Below are positions 9,002 through 17,778 of a stretch of 47,365 nucleotides of DNA, in pieces (within the stretch, counting starts at the first letter, position 1; every line of letters begins with the position of its first letter). The translations under genes and the position numbers were made by a program. The stretch is from an uncultured Prevotella sp. (GTDB lineage Bacteria > Bacteroidota > Bacteroidia > Bacteroidales > Bacteroidaceae), in the NCBI GenBank assembly GCA_934217675.1, contig CAKQCV010000017.1, forward strand, positions 1 through 47,365. Direction: 5' to 3'. The notes below the pieces were generated by a model. That model had not been told where the DNA came from and made no database searches. It saw nothing but the letters and a program-made list of their open reading frames with translations.

Positions 9002-9931
9002 TTATTGTTCTTTTTTTATCACATGCCCATTCTCCACGATATATCTTCTATTGAATTCCTCATGGGTACGCTTCCATCTGTCATGGCTCCAAAGATAGAA
9101 GCGCGGGTCACGGCGTATTGTCTCCTCAAGCATACTAAAGAAGCGCTTGGTTATTTCGTTTTCAGGCAGTTCTGCCGATTTATCAGTAATGAGCCGGAAC
9201 GTGCATATATATTTTCCACGACGAGGGCGACACATGTCTACATAGAACACGACATCGTTCATCTTCCTCATTATCTTCTCCCCTCCTGTAAACACTGGTG
9301 TGTCGTGGTTTAAGAATGGTAGCCACAGATGTATGTTTCCCCATTTTGGTGCCTGGTCGGAAATATACCCGAAGAGCCACATGCGTTTCTCCCTCTTATA
9401 AGTGACGATATAGCGCAGTATATCTTTCTTTGGAATACACACACCGCCTTTACTGTGGCGAATATCCTTAAACAAGGCGTCGAATATTTTATTGCGCAAA
9501 GGATGGTATATAAGTCCACACACGGCATCTTTATGCTTACTGAAAGCCAATCCTGTTGCCGACAGCAACTCCCAATTGCAGTAATGACCGAGAATAGCAG
9601 CACATGTCTGCCCCTTGTCGAAATAGTGTTCCACCTCTTCTGCATTTCTAAACTCAATATGCTTTAAAAGAGTGGCATCACTCACCGACAGCAACTTTAG
9701 TGTTTCCACGAAATAATCGCACAACCAGCGATAAAATCCCCGTTCGATGGCTTTTATCTCATCACCGTTTTTTTCCGGCAGGGATGTAGATATATTCCGT
9801 CTAACAATCTTTTTCCTGTATCCTACTATATAATATATAATAATGTAGAAGAAGTCGGCAATGCAATATAATGCTCTGTAAGGCAACAATGATATTGCAT
9901 AGAATATTCCGTATACTATTTTATATGCCAT
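9002..9931 (-). CDS. Lipid A acyltransferase (LpxL/HtrB-like)
   Basis: A 309-residue membrane-associated acyltransferase of the LABLAT family. An N-terminal hydrophobic stretch (about 5-37) anchors it to the inner membrane. The catalytic HX4E motif is HYCNWE (H116, E121), and the tail ends WSHDRWKR, both typical of LpxL. It would add a secondary acyl chain to lipid A from acyl-ACP. It sits between an MsbA-like exporter and a glycosyltransferase, consistent with lipid A assembly and export. Acyl-chain specificity is not visible. Confidence 0.85.
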   Translation of the reverse strand: MAYKIVYGIFYAISLLPYRALYCIADFFYIIIYYIVGYRKKIVRRNISTSLPEKNGDEIKAIERGFYRWLCDYFVETLKLLSVSDATLLKHIEFRNAEEVEHYFDKGQTCAAILGHYCNWELLSATGLAFSKHKDAVCGLIYHPLRNKIFDALFKDIRHSKGGVCIPKKDILRYIVTYKREKRMWLFGYISDQAPKWGNIHLWLPFLNHDTPVFTGGEKIMRKMNDVVFYVDMCRPRRGKYICTFRLITDKSAELPENEITKRFFSMLEETIRRDPRFYLWSHDRWKRTHEEFNRRYIVENGHVIKKEQ

Positions 9932-9949
9932 GAAATAAGAACAGTTTTG

Positions 9950-11776
9950 TTATGACTGCATATCATGCAGTTTCTTGTAATATCCGTCTTTGCTTATAAG
10001 CTCTTCGTGAGTACCACGCTCCACAATATGCCCCTCATGGAGCACACAAATTTCATCTGCATTCTTAATGGTAGACAGTCTGTGGGCAATAGCCACAGTG
10101 GTGCGCGTCTTCATTAAACGTTCAAGAGCATCTTGCACAAGGCGCTCGCTCTCTGTATCAAGAGCTGATGTTGCCTCATCAAGAATCAGAATTGGAGGAT
10201 TCTTCAATATTGCGCGGGCTATGCTCACTCTTTGTCGCTGTCCACCAGACAATCTGCCGCCGCGGTCACCAATATTCGTATCGTAACCGTTTTCTGATGC
10301 CTTGATGAATTCATCGGCATTGGCTATTTTGGCAGCTTCTTCAACTTGTTCAAGCGTTGCATTATCTACACCAAACGAGATATTGTTGAAGAATGTATCA
10401 TTAAAGAGTATTGCTTCTTGATTTACATTACCAATGAGCTGGCGCAAATCATGAATATCAAGGTCTTTCACATTGATACCGTCAATTAGCACCTCACCTT
10501 CCTGCACGTCATAGTAGCGCGGGATAAGGTCAACGAGGGTTGACTTTCCGCCACCGCTCTGTCCAACAAGGGCAACAGTCTTTCCTTTCTCTATAGTTAG
10601 GTTTATATCTCTAAGCACCCACTGTTCACCGTATTTGAATGAAACATGACGGAATTCTATAGTGTGGTCAAAACTGCTAATGTGTGTTGGCATTTCCTTC
10701 TCCCTAATATCGCTTTCTGCAAGCAGTATCTTGTCAACACGCTCCATCGAGGCAAGTCCTTTCGGTATATTATACCCAGCCTTTGAGAAATCTTTCAACG
10801 GATTGATGATGCTGTAAAGGATAACGAGATAATAGATGAACGTAGGACCGGAAAGCACATGCTGGTTAAGTACCAAGATGCCACCGAACCACAACACGAT
10901 GATAATCATTACCGTTCCAAGGAACTCGCTCATAGGATGCGCCATCTGCTGACGGGTGTTCACTCTCAGTATCTGATTTCTGTATCCGGAGTTTATCTTG
11001 TCAAACCGCTTGTTCATCTTCTCTTCGGCACAGAAAGCCTTTATGATGCGCAACCCGCCAAGCGTTTCTTCTACCTGGCTCATTGTATCACTCCACAGGG
11101 CTTGTGCCTCTTTAGATTTTCTTTTTAGCTTTCTGCCTACCTTTCCCATTATCCATCCCATAACAGGAACAAAAAGTATGGTGAAAAGCGTCAGTTGCCA
11201 ACTGATTACAAGCAATGTTGCAAAATATGCAATGATAAGTATCGGATTCTTGAAAAGCATGTCGAGGGAACTCATTATGGAATTCTCTATCTCCTGCACA
11301 TCTCCACTCATACGGGCAATAATGTCACCCTTGCGCTCCTCTGAAAAAAATCCGAGTGGCAAGGATGTTATCTTCTGATAAAGCTGATTACGGATATCTC
11401 TCACTATACCTGTACGGATAGGTATTACCGTTGCCGATGAGAAAAAATAGGCTCCTGTCTTCAAAAATGTCATAACGGCAAGAAAGAGTCCAAGGATAAG
11501 CAGCGTTGTCGTTGGTCCGATATCACCAATAAGACTGTTGACATAATAATTCATGTTGTTTGAAGCAACCTCTTTCATATTGTCCCAGTCCCATGCCATA
11601 AGATGTGTCACAGTTACAGCTTTCTCCGTCTTGAATATTATCTGCAAGATTGGTATTATTGCCGCAAACGAGAATATATTGAGTACTGCCGACAGAATGT
11701 TAAAAACAACTGTCAGCACAAGATACTTCTTATAAGGAGGCACAAAGCGTCGCAATATCTGAAAGAATTCTTTCAT
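9950..11776 (-). CDS. ABC exporter, fused permease-ATPase (MsbA-like)
   Basis: A 608-residue half-transporter. Six membrane helices occupy roughly residues 18-335, followed by the ATPase with Walker A GQSGGGKST (about 405-413), signature LSGGQRQR and Walker B/D-loop ILDEATSALD. The order and length match MsbA-type lipid exporters, and the LpxL-like neighbour supports flipping of lipid A or a related lipid across the inner membrane, though drug export cannot be excluded. I use the ATG at 11776; a TTG at 11782 would overlap the miaB stop. With the ATG there are two bases between miaB and this gene, so translation is probably coupled. Confidence 0.85.
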   Translation of the reverse strand: MKEFFQILRRFVPPYKKYLVLTVVFNILSAVLNIFSFAAIIPILQIIFKTEKAVTVTHLMAWDWDNMKEVASNNMNYYVNSLIGDIGPTTTLLILGLFLAVMTFLKTGAYFFSSATVIPIRTGIVRDIRNQLYQKITSLPLGFFSEERKGDIIARMSGDVQEIENSIMSSLDMLFKNPILIIAYFATLLVISWQLTLFTILFVPVMGWIMGKVGRKLKRKSKEAQALWSDTMSQVEETLGGLRIIKAFCAEEKMNKRFDKINSGYRNQILRVNTRQQMAHPMSEFLGTVMIIIVLWFGGILVLNQHVLSGPTFIYYLVILYSIINPLKDFSKAGYNIPKGLASMERVDKILLAESDIREKEMPTHISSFDHTIEFRHVSFKYGEQWVLRDINLTIEKGKTVALVGQSGGGKSTLVDLIPRYYDVQEGEVLIDGINVKDLDIHDLRQLIGNVNQEAILFNDTFFNNISFGVDNATLEQVEEAAKIANADEFIKASENGYDTNIGDRGGRLSGGQRQRVSIARAILKNPPILILDEATSALDTESERLVQDALERLMKTRTTVAIAHRLSTIKNADEICVLHEGHIVERGTHEELISKDGYYKKLHDMQS

Positions 11777-11778
11777 AA

Positions 11779-13137
11779 TCAAGCCCCTTCCTCTGTAACA
11801 TCTTCATTAGAAACAGGAATACCAAACAATGTAGCACTGGTACTGCCGGTAATCTTCACTCTCACGGTCTCTCCGATATGATGTGTACCCTTATCAAACA
11901 CCACTGCTTTGTTTTGCTCCGTGCGTCCCATCAACTGCTGGCGACTGCGCTTACTGAAGCCCTCTACAAGGACGTCAAATTCTTTGCCTTCGTCTTTTTT
12001 ATTCTGCTCAGCACTAACTTCGGTCTGAAGTTTTATCAATTCGTTAAGACGCTGTATCTTCACCTCTTCAGACACATTGTCGGGCAAATGCTTGGCAGCA
12101 TAAGTACCAGGACGTTCAGAATATTTGAACATAAAAGCCGAATCAAAACCAACTTCCTTAACAAGAGAAAGCGTTTGCTGCTGGTCTTCCTCTGTTTCAT
12201 CATGATATCCAACAAAAATATCGGTTGTTATGCCACAGCCTGGAATAATACGCCTTATAGCATCTATCTTGTCAAGATACTGCTCACGAGTGTACTTTCT
12301 GTTCATCAACTTTAGTATCTTGTTGCTTCCGCTCTGTGCCGGAAAATGAACATGACGACAGATATTTGGCTCATCGGCAATGGCATGAAGTATATCCTCG
12401 GTCATGTCTTCTGGATTTGAGGTAGTGAAGCGCACACGCATTTCTGGAGCTTCATGAGCAACCTTGCGAAGCAGCTCTGCAAAGCTCACGCCACCCTCCA
12501 TGCGCTTTCCTGCAGGGGTTAGTCCGTAGCTATTTACGTTTTGTCCGAGTAGAGTTACTTCTTTAAATCCACGGTCGCGCAAATCTCTAACCTCTCTCAA
12601 GATGCTCTCAACATCACGGCTGCGCTCCCTTCCACGAGTATAAGGAACAATGCAATAATGGCAAAAGTTATTGCAACCACGCATTATACTGACAAAACCA
12701 CTCACTTTGCTTCCGCCAATACGCTGCGGAACAATGTCGCGGTATGTTTCCGTCTTTGACAATTCTATATTTATTGCATTGCCTCCATTCTCGCACTGTG
12801 CTATAAGGTCTGGCAAAGTGAGATAACTGTCTGGACCGCAAACAAGGTTTGCATAGTGGTTTTCTATTAGGTCATCTTTAACTCTTTCTGCCATACATCC
12901 CAATACACCAAGAATAAGTTTGCGACCTTTTTTCTGCTCGGCATGGAGTGTCTCAAGCCTGTTGTATATCTTGTTTTCAGCGTTCTCTCTGATACTGCAT
13001 GTATTCAGCAATATGGCGTCTGCATCTGCCTCATTTTCGCAAAGTTCGTATCCTGCCATCTGCATTACAGAGGCTACTACTTCACTGTCTGCCACGTTCA
13101 TTTGGCAACCGTATGTCTCTATGAAGAGTTTTTTCAT
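11779..13137 (-). CDS. miaB: tRNA-2-methylthio-N6-dimethylallyladenosine synthase MiaB
   Basis: A 452-residue radical-SAM methylthiotransferase. The N-terminal MTTase domain opens with ETYGCQMNVADSE and carries the three cysteines for the auxiliary cluster (including GCMAERVKD). The radical-SAM site is CNNFCHYCIVPYTRGRERSR, the MiaB version of CxxxCxxC. A TRAM domain closes the protein (about 380-445). It adds a 2-methylthio group to i6A at position 37 of tRNAs that read U-starting codons. It is the first gene of the four-gene minus-strand run reaching 7862, whose other members concern the envelope. Confidence 0.95.
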   Translation of the reverse strand: MKKLFIETYGCQMNVADSEVVASVMQMAGYELCENEADADAILLNTCSIRENAENKIYNRLETLHAEQKKGRKLILGVLGCMAERVKDDLIENHYANLVCGPDSYLTLPDLIAQCENGGNAINIELSKTETYRDIVPQRIGGSKVSGFVSIMRGCNNFCHYCIVPYTRGRERSRDVESILREVRDLRDRGFKEVTLLGQNVNSYGLTPAGKRMEGGVSFAELLRKVAHEAPEMRVRFTTSNPEDMTEDILHAIADEPNICRHVHFPAQSGSNKILKLMNRKYTREQYLDKIDAIRRIIPGCGITTDIFVGYHDETEEDQQQTLSLVKEVGFDSAFMFKYSERPGTYAAKHLPDNVSEEVKIQRLNELIKLQTEVSAEQNKKDEGKEFDVLVEGFSKRSRQQLMGRTEQNKAVVFDKGTHHIGETVRVKITGSTSATLFGIPVSNEDVTEEGA

Positions 13138-13164
13138 TATTCGTTTTTATATAAAGTTTGGCTG

Positions 13165-13196
13165 CGAAATTACTAATTTTATATGGTTTGTGCAAA
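13165..13196 (-). promoter_or_regulatory. Promoter for miaB operon
   Basis: On the minus strand: TTTG (13193-13196), 20-base spacer, TAATTTCG (13165-13172), then the miaB ATG at 13137. Spacing fits the Bacteroidota consensus; the -7 box has C for T at its seventh base. The same TTTG also forms part of a TATATTTG (13193-13200), an alternative -7 box without a clear partner. Confidence 0.55.
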
Positions 13197-13245
13197 TATA
13201 ATAGGTGTAATTAGGCTTTTGCTTTCTGATTAGAAATATTTTACC

Positions 13246-13253
13246 TACTTTTG
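13246..13253 (+). promoter_or_regulatory. Promoter -7 box for the SDR/PAP2 pair
   Basis: TACTTTTG matches TAnnTTTG, 22 bases before the ATG at 13276. Upstream, TTTC (13223-13226) with a 19-base spacer could serve as a weak -33 element. Confidence 0.5.
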
Positions 13254-13275
13254 CAAACTGAATAACAAACTTATA

Positions 13276-14277
13276 ATGGAAAAGAGCAAAATACTCATAA
13301 CCGGAGCTACAGGATTCATAGGATCGTTCATTGTAGAGGAGGCTTTGAAAAGAGACATGGATGTGTGGGCTGCCGTTCGCAGTTCAAGTTCAAAGAAATA
13401 TCTGCAACAACCGGAAATAAATTTCATAGAACTTAATCTGAACAACAAAGAGAAGCTGAAAGAACAGTTAACAGAACATTCGTTCGACTATATTGTGCAT
13501 GCAGCGGGGGTAACAAAATGCCTTGACAGCAAAGACTTCTTTCGCACCAATACCGAGGGAACGAAAAATCTTGTTGATGCTGTGCGAGAATTACACATGC
13601 CAATAAAGCGATTCGTGTTTATAAGCAGCTTGAGCATTCTCGGACCGCTGCACGAACAACAACCTTATAAGGAGATTTCCGACAATGATACTCCAAAGCC
13701 AAATACTGCATACGGGAAAAGCAAGCTGCAAGCAGAAGTATATCTGCGCTCACTGAAAGATTTCAAATATGTGATACTGCGCCCGACTGGAGTATATGGT
13801 CCACGTGAGAAAGATTACTTCATGATGGCTGAGAGCATAAAGAAACATGTTGATTTTGCTGTGGGATACAAGAAACAAGACATAACTTTCATCTATGTGC
13901 AAGATGTTGTACAGGCTGTGTTCCTCGCACTCCAAAAAGACGTATGCGGCAAAACATTCTTGCTGAGCGATGGTGAAGTGTATTCGTCAAGAACGTTCAG
14001 CGACCTTATCAAAAAGGAACTTGGCATAAAGCACGTGTTGAGAATTACTGCCCCGGTATGGTTCTTATATACAATATCGGTTATCGCAGAGAGTATCGCC
14101 CATATCACTGGAAAAATTTCGGCACTGAACAGAGACAAGTATAATATAATGAAACAGAGAAACTGGCGTTGCGACATAACTCCAGCAAAACGTGACCTTG
14201 GCTTCAAACCTGAATACAATCTCGAACGCGGAGTGGCAATAACAATGAAGTGGTATAAAGACAACGGGTGGATTTAA
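13276..14277 (+). CDS. NAD(P)-dependent epimerase/dehydratase-like protein (extended SDR)
   Basis: A 333-residue extended short-chain dehydrogenase. The Rossmann dinucleotide loop is ITGATGFIGSF (about 8-18), the SDR stretch VHAAGVTKC follows, and the catalytic Ser/Tyr/Lys set is visible as FISSLS and AYGKSK (YxxxK). Cytoplasmic. The family includes nucleotide-sugar epimerases, sterol/ketosphinganine-type dehydrogenases and reductases, so the substrate is open. Twenty bases separate it from a PAP2-type membrane gene on the same strand, which hints at lipid rather than nucleotide-sugar metabolism (inference only). Confidence 0.75.
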   Translation: MEKSKILITGATGFIGSFIVEEALKRDMDVWAAVRSSSSKKYLQQPEINFIELNLNNKEKLKEQLTEHSFDYIVHAAGVTKCLDSKDFFRTNTEGTKNLVDAVRELHMPIKRFVFISSLSILGPLHEQQPYKEISDNDTPKPNTAYGKSKLQAEVYLRSLKDFKYVILRPTGVYGPREKDYFMMAESIKKHVDFAVGYKKQDITFIYVQDVVQAVFLALQKDVCGKTFLLSDGEVYSSRTFSDLIKKELGIKHVLRITAPVWFLYTISVIAESIAHITGKISALNRDKYNIMKQRNWRCDITPAKRDLGFKPEYNLERGVAITMKWYKDNGWI

Positions 14278-14296
14278 AGTTTTTAGAAGAAAACGG

Positions 14297-15259
14297 ATGA
14301 AAGATTTATTCAAGATAGAGGCAAAGCCACAGCGTGGCCTACTTGCCTTGGAATGGGTGATGCTGGTTTATTTGGCTTTCACTCTCTTTATGGTGTTTTT
14401 TACATACACCAAAGTGGTAAACCCAGAGGCTATGATTTGGGGCAGGGTGCGAATAGTCGTTGTCACACTTGCTATGTGGGGAGTTTATCGCATGGTGCCG
14501 TGTCGTGCCACAAAATTTGCACGTATTGCCGTGCAGATGGCACTACTCAGCTGGTGGTATCCAGACACTTACGAACTTAACAGACTTTTGCCTAACCTTG
14601 ACCATGTGTTTGCAAGAATAGAGCAAGATATCTTTGGCTGTCAACCGGCATTGCTGTTTGCAAAAGCTATGCCATGGACTGTCATAAGCGAATTGATGGA
14701 TATGGGGTATGCATCGTATTACCCTATGATTGCATTAGCGGCAGTGTACTACTTTATTTGGAAGTACAATGAATTTGAACGCGCTGCATTTGTCATAATG
14801 GCATCATTTTTTGCATACTATGTCATCTTCGTGCTTGTACCTGTTACCGGACCCACTTTCTACTACAAAGCTGTAGGTATAGACCAGATAGCTACAGGAA
14901 TATTCCCTAACGTGCACGACTATTTCAACACACACACCGAGTGCTTGCCAAGTCCTGGATATACTGACGGCATTTTCTATCAACTCGTGGAAGACGCCAA
15001 AGCTGCAGGCGAGCGCCCTACAGCAGCGTTTCCAAGCAGTCATGTTGGTATCAGCACGGTAATAATGCTCCTTGTATGGCATACAAAAAACCGTCGACTG
15101 TTTTATTTCATGATTCCATTCTATGCTTTTCTATGCATGGCAACAGTCTATATACAAGCCCACTATGCTGTTGACGCTATTGCGGGATTAATATCGGGAA
15201 CTATTTTCTATTTTGTTTTTATGGCTGTGTCGAACGGAATGGTGGGGAAAAGAAGATGA
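14297..15259 (+). CDS. PAP2-superfamily integral membrane protein (inositolphosphotransferase/phosphatase-like)
   Basis: A 320-residue protein with about six hydrophobic segments. The PAP2 motifs are in the C-terminal half: AAFPSSHVGIST (motif with catalytic His) and AHYAVDAIAGLISG (second His plus Asp). The conserved region between helices, including GPTFYYK, resembles Aur1-type inositol-phosphorylceramide synthases as well as lipid phosphatases. It would move or remove a phospho-headgroup at the membrane. With an SDR gene just upstream, a role in sphingolipid or inositol-lipid synthesis is possible but unproven; no inositol-phosphate synthase gene is nearby. Confidence 0.7.
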   Translation: MKDLFKIEAKPQRGLLALEWVMLVYLAFTLFMVFFTYTKVVNPEAMIWGRVRIVVVTLAMWGVYRMVPCRATKFARIAVQMALLSWWYPDTYELNRLLPNLDHVFARIEQDIFGCQPALLFAKAMPWTVISELMDMGYASYYPMIALAAVYYFIWKYNEFERAAFVIMASFFAYYVIFVLVPVTGPTFYYKAVGIDQIATGIFPNVHDYFNTHTECLPSPGYTDGIFYQLVEDAKAAGERPTAAFPSSHVGISTVIMLLVWHTKNRRLFYFMIPFYAFLCMATVYIQAHYAVDAIAGLISGTIFYFVFMAVSNGMVGKRR

Positions 15260-15379
15260 TTGCAATTTACAGCTGATTGCTTTTATGCTGTATAGCTCAC
15301 ACTTTATCATCAAAATACATTCAAAAAGTATCATTTTTTAAAGAAAATACGACTTTAACTTTATTTTTCCTCACTTTTA

Positions 15380-15411
15380 TTTGCGAGTAACTAATATTAG
15401 AACTACTTTTG
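15380..15411 (+). promoter_or_regulatory. Promoter for the TlpA-like gene
   Basis: A textbook Bacteroidota promoter: TTTG (15380-15383), 20-base spacer, TACTTTTG (15404-15411). Initiation would fall near 15418, leaving a leader of about 30 bases to the ATG at 15449. Confidence 0.75.
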
Positions 15412-15448
15412 CAACAAAGTATACAAGATAAATAATAAGAAATTACTC

Positions 15449-15973
15449 ATGAGAAAGAATTGCTATTTAAATTTATGCAAGATGAGCAAGGGATTGTTCG
15501 TACTTGTTATGTTGCTTCTTGCAACAGTGGAAAGTGTAAATGCGCAGCTTCCTTCATTCAAGCTGAAGACTATTGAGGGTAAAACTATTGATACTTCTAC
15601 CCTCAGCAATGACGGGAAACCATTCATCATTGATTTCTTCGCTACATGGTGCAAACCTTGCAACCGTGAGCTGAGTGCTATCGGTGAGGTTTACGAGGAC
15701 TGGCAAGCTGAGACTGGAGTTAAGCTCTTTGCCGTTTCTATCGATAAGGCGCAAAACGCCAACAAGGTAAAACCTCTCGTCAATCAGCACGGATGGCCAT
15801 ACGAAGTGCTGCTCGATGTTAACAGCGAGTTCCGCAAATCGTTTGGTGGTGAGATGATTCCGTTTGTTATAATCTGCGACGGTGACGGCAAGATTGTATA
15901 CAAGCACAATGGATACACAGAGGGTGCTGAGCAGGAACTTATCGAGAAGGTAAGAGAATTGATAAAGAAATAA
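15449..15973 (+). CDS. TlpA/ResA-like secreted thioredoxin
   Basis: A 174-residue periplasmic thioredoxin-fold protein. A signal peptide ends near VNAQ (about residue 33); the ATG at 15482 (MSKGLFVLVM) would give a more compact signal and is an alternative start. The active site is ATWCKPC (C68, C71), followed by FAVSID and a cis-proline region GGEMIPFVII. Proteins of this kind reduce or exchange disulfides in the envelope. It has its own promoter and is separated from the next genes by a hairpin, yet it heads a cluster rich in secreted CxxC proteins. Confidence 0.85.
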   Translation: MRKNCYLNLCKMSKGLFVLVMLLLATVESVNAQLPSFKLKTIEGKTIDTSTLSNDGKPFIIDFFATWCKPCNRELSAIGEVYEDWQAETGVKLFAVSIDKAQNANKVKPLVNQHGWPYEVLLDVNSEFRKSFGGEMIPFVIICDGDGKIVYKHNGYTEGAEQELIEKVRELIKK

Positions 15974-15984
15974 ACATTTTTAAT

Positions 15985-16025
15985 GTCATACGCTGTATAA
16001 AAGAATTTGTATTACAGCGTATGAC
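15985..16025 (+). terminator. Perfect 13-bp hairpin between TlpA-like and DUF6029 genes
   Basis: GTCATACGCTGTA (15985-15997) pairs exactly with TACAGCGTATGAC (16013-16025) around a 15-base loop, with only a weak T-run (TTTC) after it. It may terminate or attenuate. A possible new promoter, TTTG (16006-16009) with TAATTTCA (16031-16038), overlaps it and could restart transcription for the DUF6029 gene. Confidence 0.6.
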
Positions 16026-16068
16026 TTTCATAATTTCACACATCATTATTAATAAAGAGAAAAAATAA

Positions 16069-17769
16069 ATGAGACCAAGATTATTCTTCTCACTCGCAGC
16101 TACTCTTGTCGCCACAAGTGTGATGGCTCAAGAAAGCAACGAGGATAACAAATTTGTTGTCAGCGGAAGCATACAGAGTGATGTCATCATTCCACAGGAG
16201 GACAAAGAGATTGGAACCGAGAAATACAACGAGTGGGCTCTCACTAATACATACGCTGACATTGCAGCCAGAAGCAACCATATTGATGCCGGACTGCGTC
16301 TTGAATTTACAAAACACCCGTTACCAGGATATGCAAATGACCCAGAACAAGGTTTTAAGGGATGGGGAGTTCCTAATTTTTACTTGAAGACACATTTCGA
16401 CAAATGGGACCTGACTCTTGGAACATTCTATGAACAGTTTGGCTCTGGATTTATCCTCCGCACATACGAAGAGCGCAGTCTTGGAATTGACAATTCGCTT
16501 TTGGGAGGAAAACTCGTTCTTAGGCCATTCAACGGTATACAGATTAAAGCTCTTGCTGGAAAGCAACGCCACTATTGGAAATGGAATGACGCATGGGTTA
16601 GCGGAGGAGACCTTGAACTTAATCTTGACCAATGGATAAAAGGCTTGAGTGAACATAATACCTACTTAACCCTGGGAGCTTCGTGGGTTAACAAATATGA
16701 ATCAACAGAAGATGATAATATTTGGGCTGACGCTACACACAAACTGAATCTTCCAAGCAATGTAAATGCATTTGACGTAAGGGCAAACCTACAAGCTGGC
16801 GATGTAAGTGTATTGGCAGAATACGCATGGAAGACTCAAGACCCATCGTATGACAACAAATATATATACCGCACAGGTAAAGTGGCTATGCTTTCTGCTT
16901 CATATTCAAGAAGCGGATTTAGCGTATTGGCTCAAGCAAAACGTTCTGACGATATGTCGTTTCGTAGCGACCACAATGTTTACGGACTTTCGTCAAACAT
17001 AAATAATTTGCCAGCATTCACAATGGAGCAGACTTATTCTTTGCCTGCACTTTACCCTTACGCCACACGTCCTGACGGAGAATGGGCTTTCCAAGGTGAA
17101 ATAGGATATAAGTTCAAAGGAAGATATGCACCAAGCTTCAAAGTAAACTATTCGCATGTATTTGCTATAGACAAGCATATCAAAAACGGAGGTGGTTACG
17201 GCACTGACGGATATGGTTCTGCTTTCTTCAAATGTGGAGAGACTTATTATCGCGATTTCAATATCCAATATGAGCAAAAATACAACCGTAGCTTTAAGCT
17301 CAATTTGATGTACATGAATCAATACTATAATAATGATGTATTGAAAGCTATTGAAAGAGAGGACGAAGCTGCAGTTAGTAATGTTCTTAACCATATTTTC
17401 GTGGCTGACGGCAAATGGACAATAAACAAGAAAGTTACTCTTCGAGCAGAGGCACAGTATATGAAATGTACTGACGGTTCTGACGGTGACTGGCTGAAAT
17501 GGAACTCTAACGGCGCACAAGGTGATTGGATGTTTGGTCTGTTGGAACTGTCTGTTCTTCCAAATTGGATGTTTACTGTTTCTGACCTATATAACTCTGG
17601 AGAAACAAACAGGCATTATTACCAAGGATTTATAACATTTAACCATGGTGCTCACAGATTGCAGGTTGGATATGGAAGAACTCGTTCCGGTTACAATTGC
17701 ACCGGTGGTGTATGCCGATGGATTCCTGCAAGCAAAGGTGTTACGTTGTCTTATAACTATAACTTCTAA
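16069..17769 (+). CDS. DUF6029-like outer-membrane protein
   Basis: A 566-residue secreted protein with a signal peptide (cleavage after VMAQ, about residue 21). Alternating hydrophobic and aromatic-rich strands run throughout (for example LTLGTFYEQFGSGFILRTYEER and the C-terminal HRLQVGYGRTRSGYNC), and the last residues GVTLSYNYNF end in an aromatic Phe, as expected for an outer-membrane beta-barrel. I recognise it as DUF6029, found in Bacteroidota; the function is unknown. It is followed after 9 bases by an Omp28-like lipoprotein gene, and linked DUF6029-Omp28 genes suggest a shared surface job (inference). Confidence 0.75.
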   Translation: MRPRLFFSLAATLVATSVMAQESNEDNKFVVSGSIQSDVIIPQEDKEIGTEKYNEWALTNTYADIAARSNHIDAGLRLEFTKHPLPGYANDPEQGFKGWGVPNFYLKTHFDKWDLTLGTFYEQFGSGFILRTYEERSLGIDNSLLGGKLVLRPFNGIQIKALAGKQRHYWKWNDAWVSGGDLELNLDQWIKGLSEHNTYLTLGASWVNKYESTEDDNIWADATHKLNLPSNVNAFDVRANLQAGDVSVLAEYAWKTQDPSYDNKYIYRTGKVAMLSASYSRSGFSVLAQAKRSDDMSFRSDHNVYGLSSNINNLPAFTMEQTYSLPALYPYATRPDGEWAFQGEIGYKFKGRYAPSFKVNYSHVFAIDKHIKNGGGYGTDGYGSAFFKCGETYYRDFNIQYEQKYNRSFKLNLMYMNQYYNNDVLKAIEREDEAAVSNVLNHIFVADGKWTINKKVTLRAEAQYMKCTDGSDGDWLKWNSNGAQGDWMFGLLELSVLPNWMFTVSDLYNSGETNRHYYQGFITFNHGAHRLQVGYGRTRSGYNCTGGVCRWIPASKGVTLSYNYNF

Positions 17770-17778
17770 AAAAGACTC

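Noticed and set aside
11777..11782. TTG start for the ABC exporter overlapping the miaB stop
   Set aside because: An ATG two codons later is the better start, and nothing is lost.
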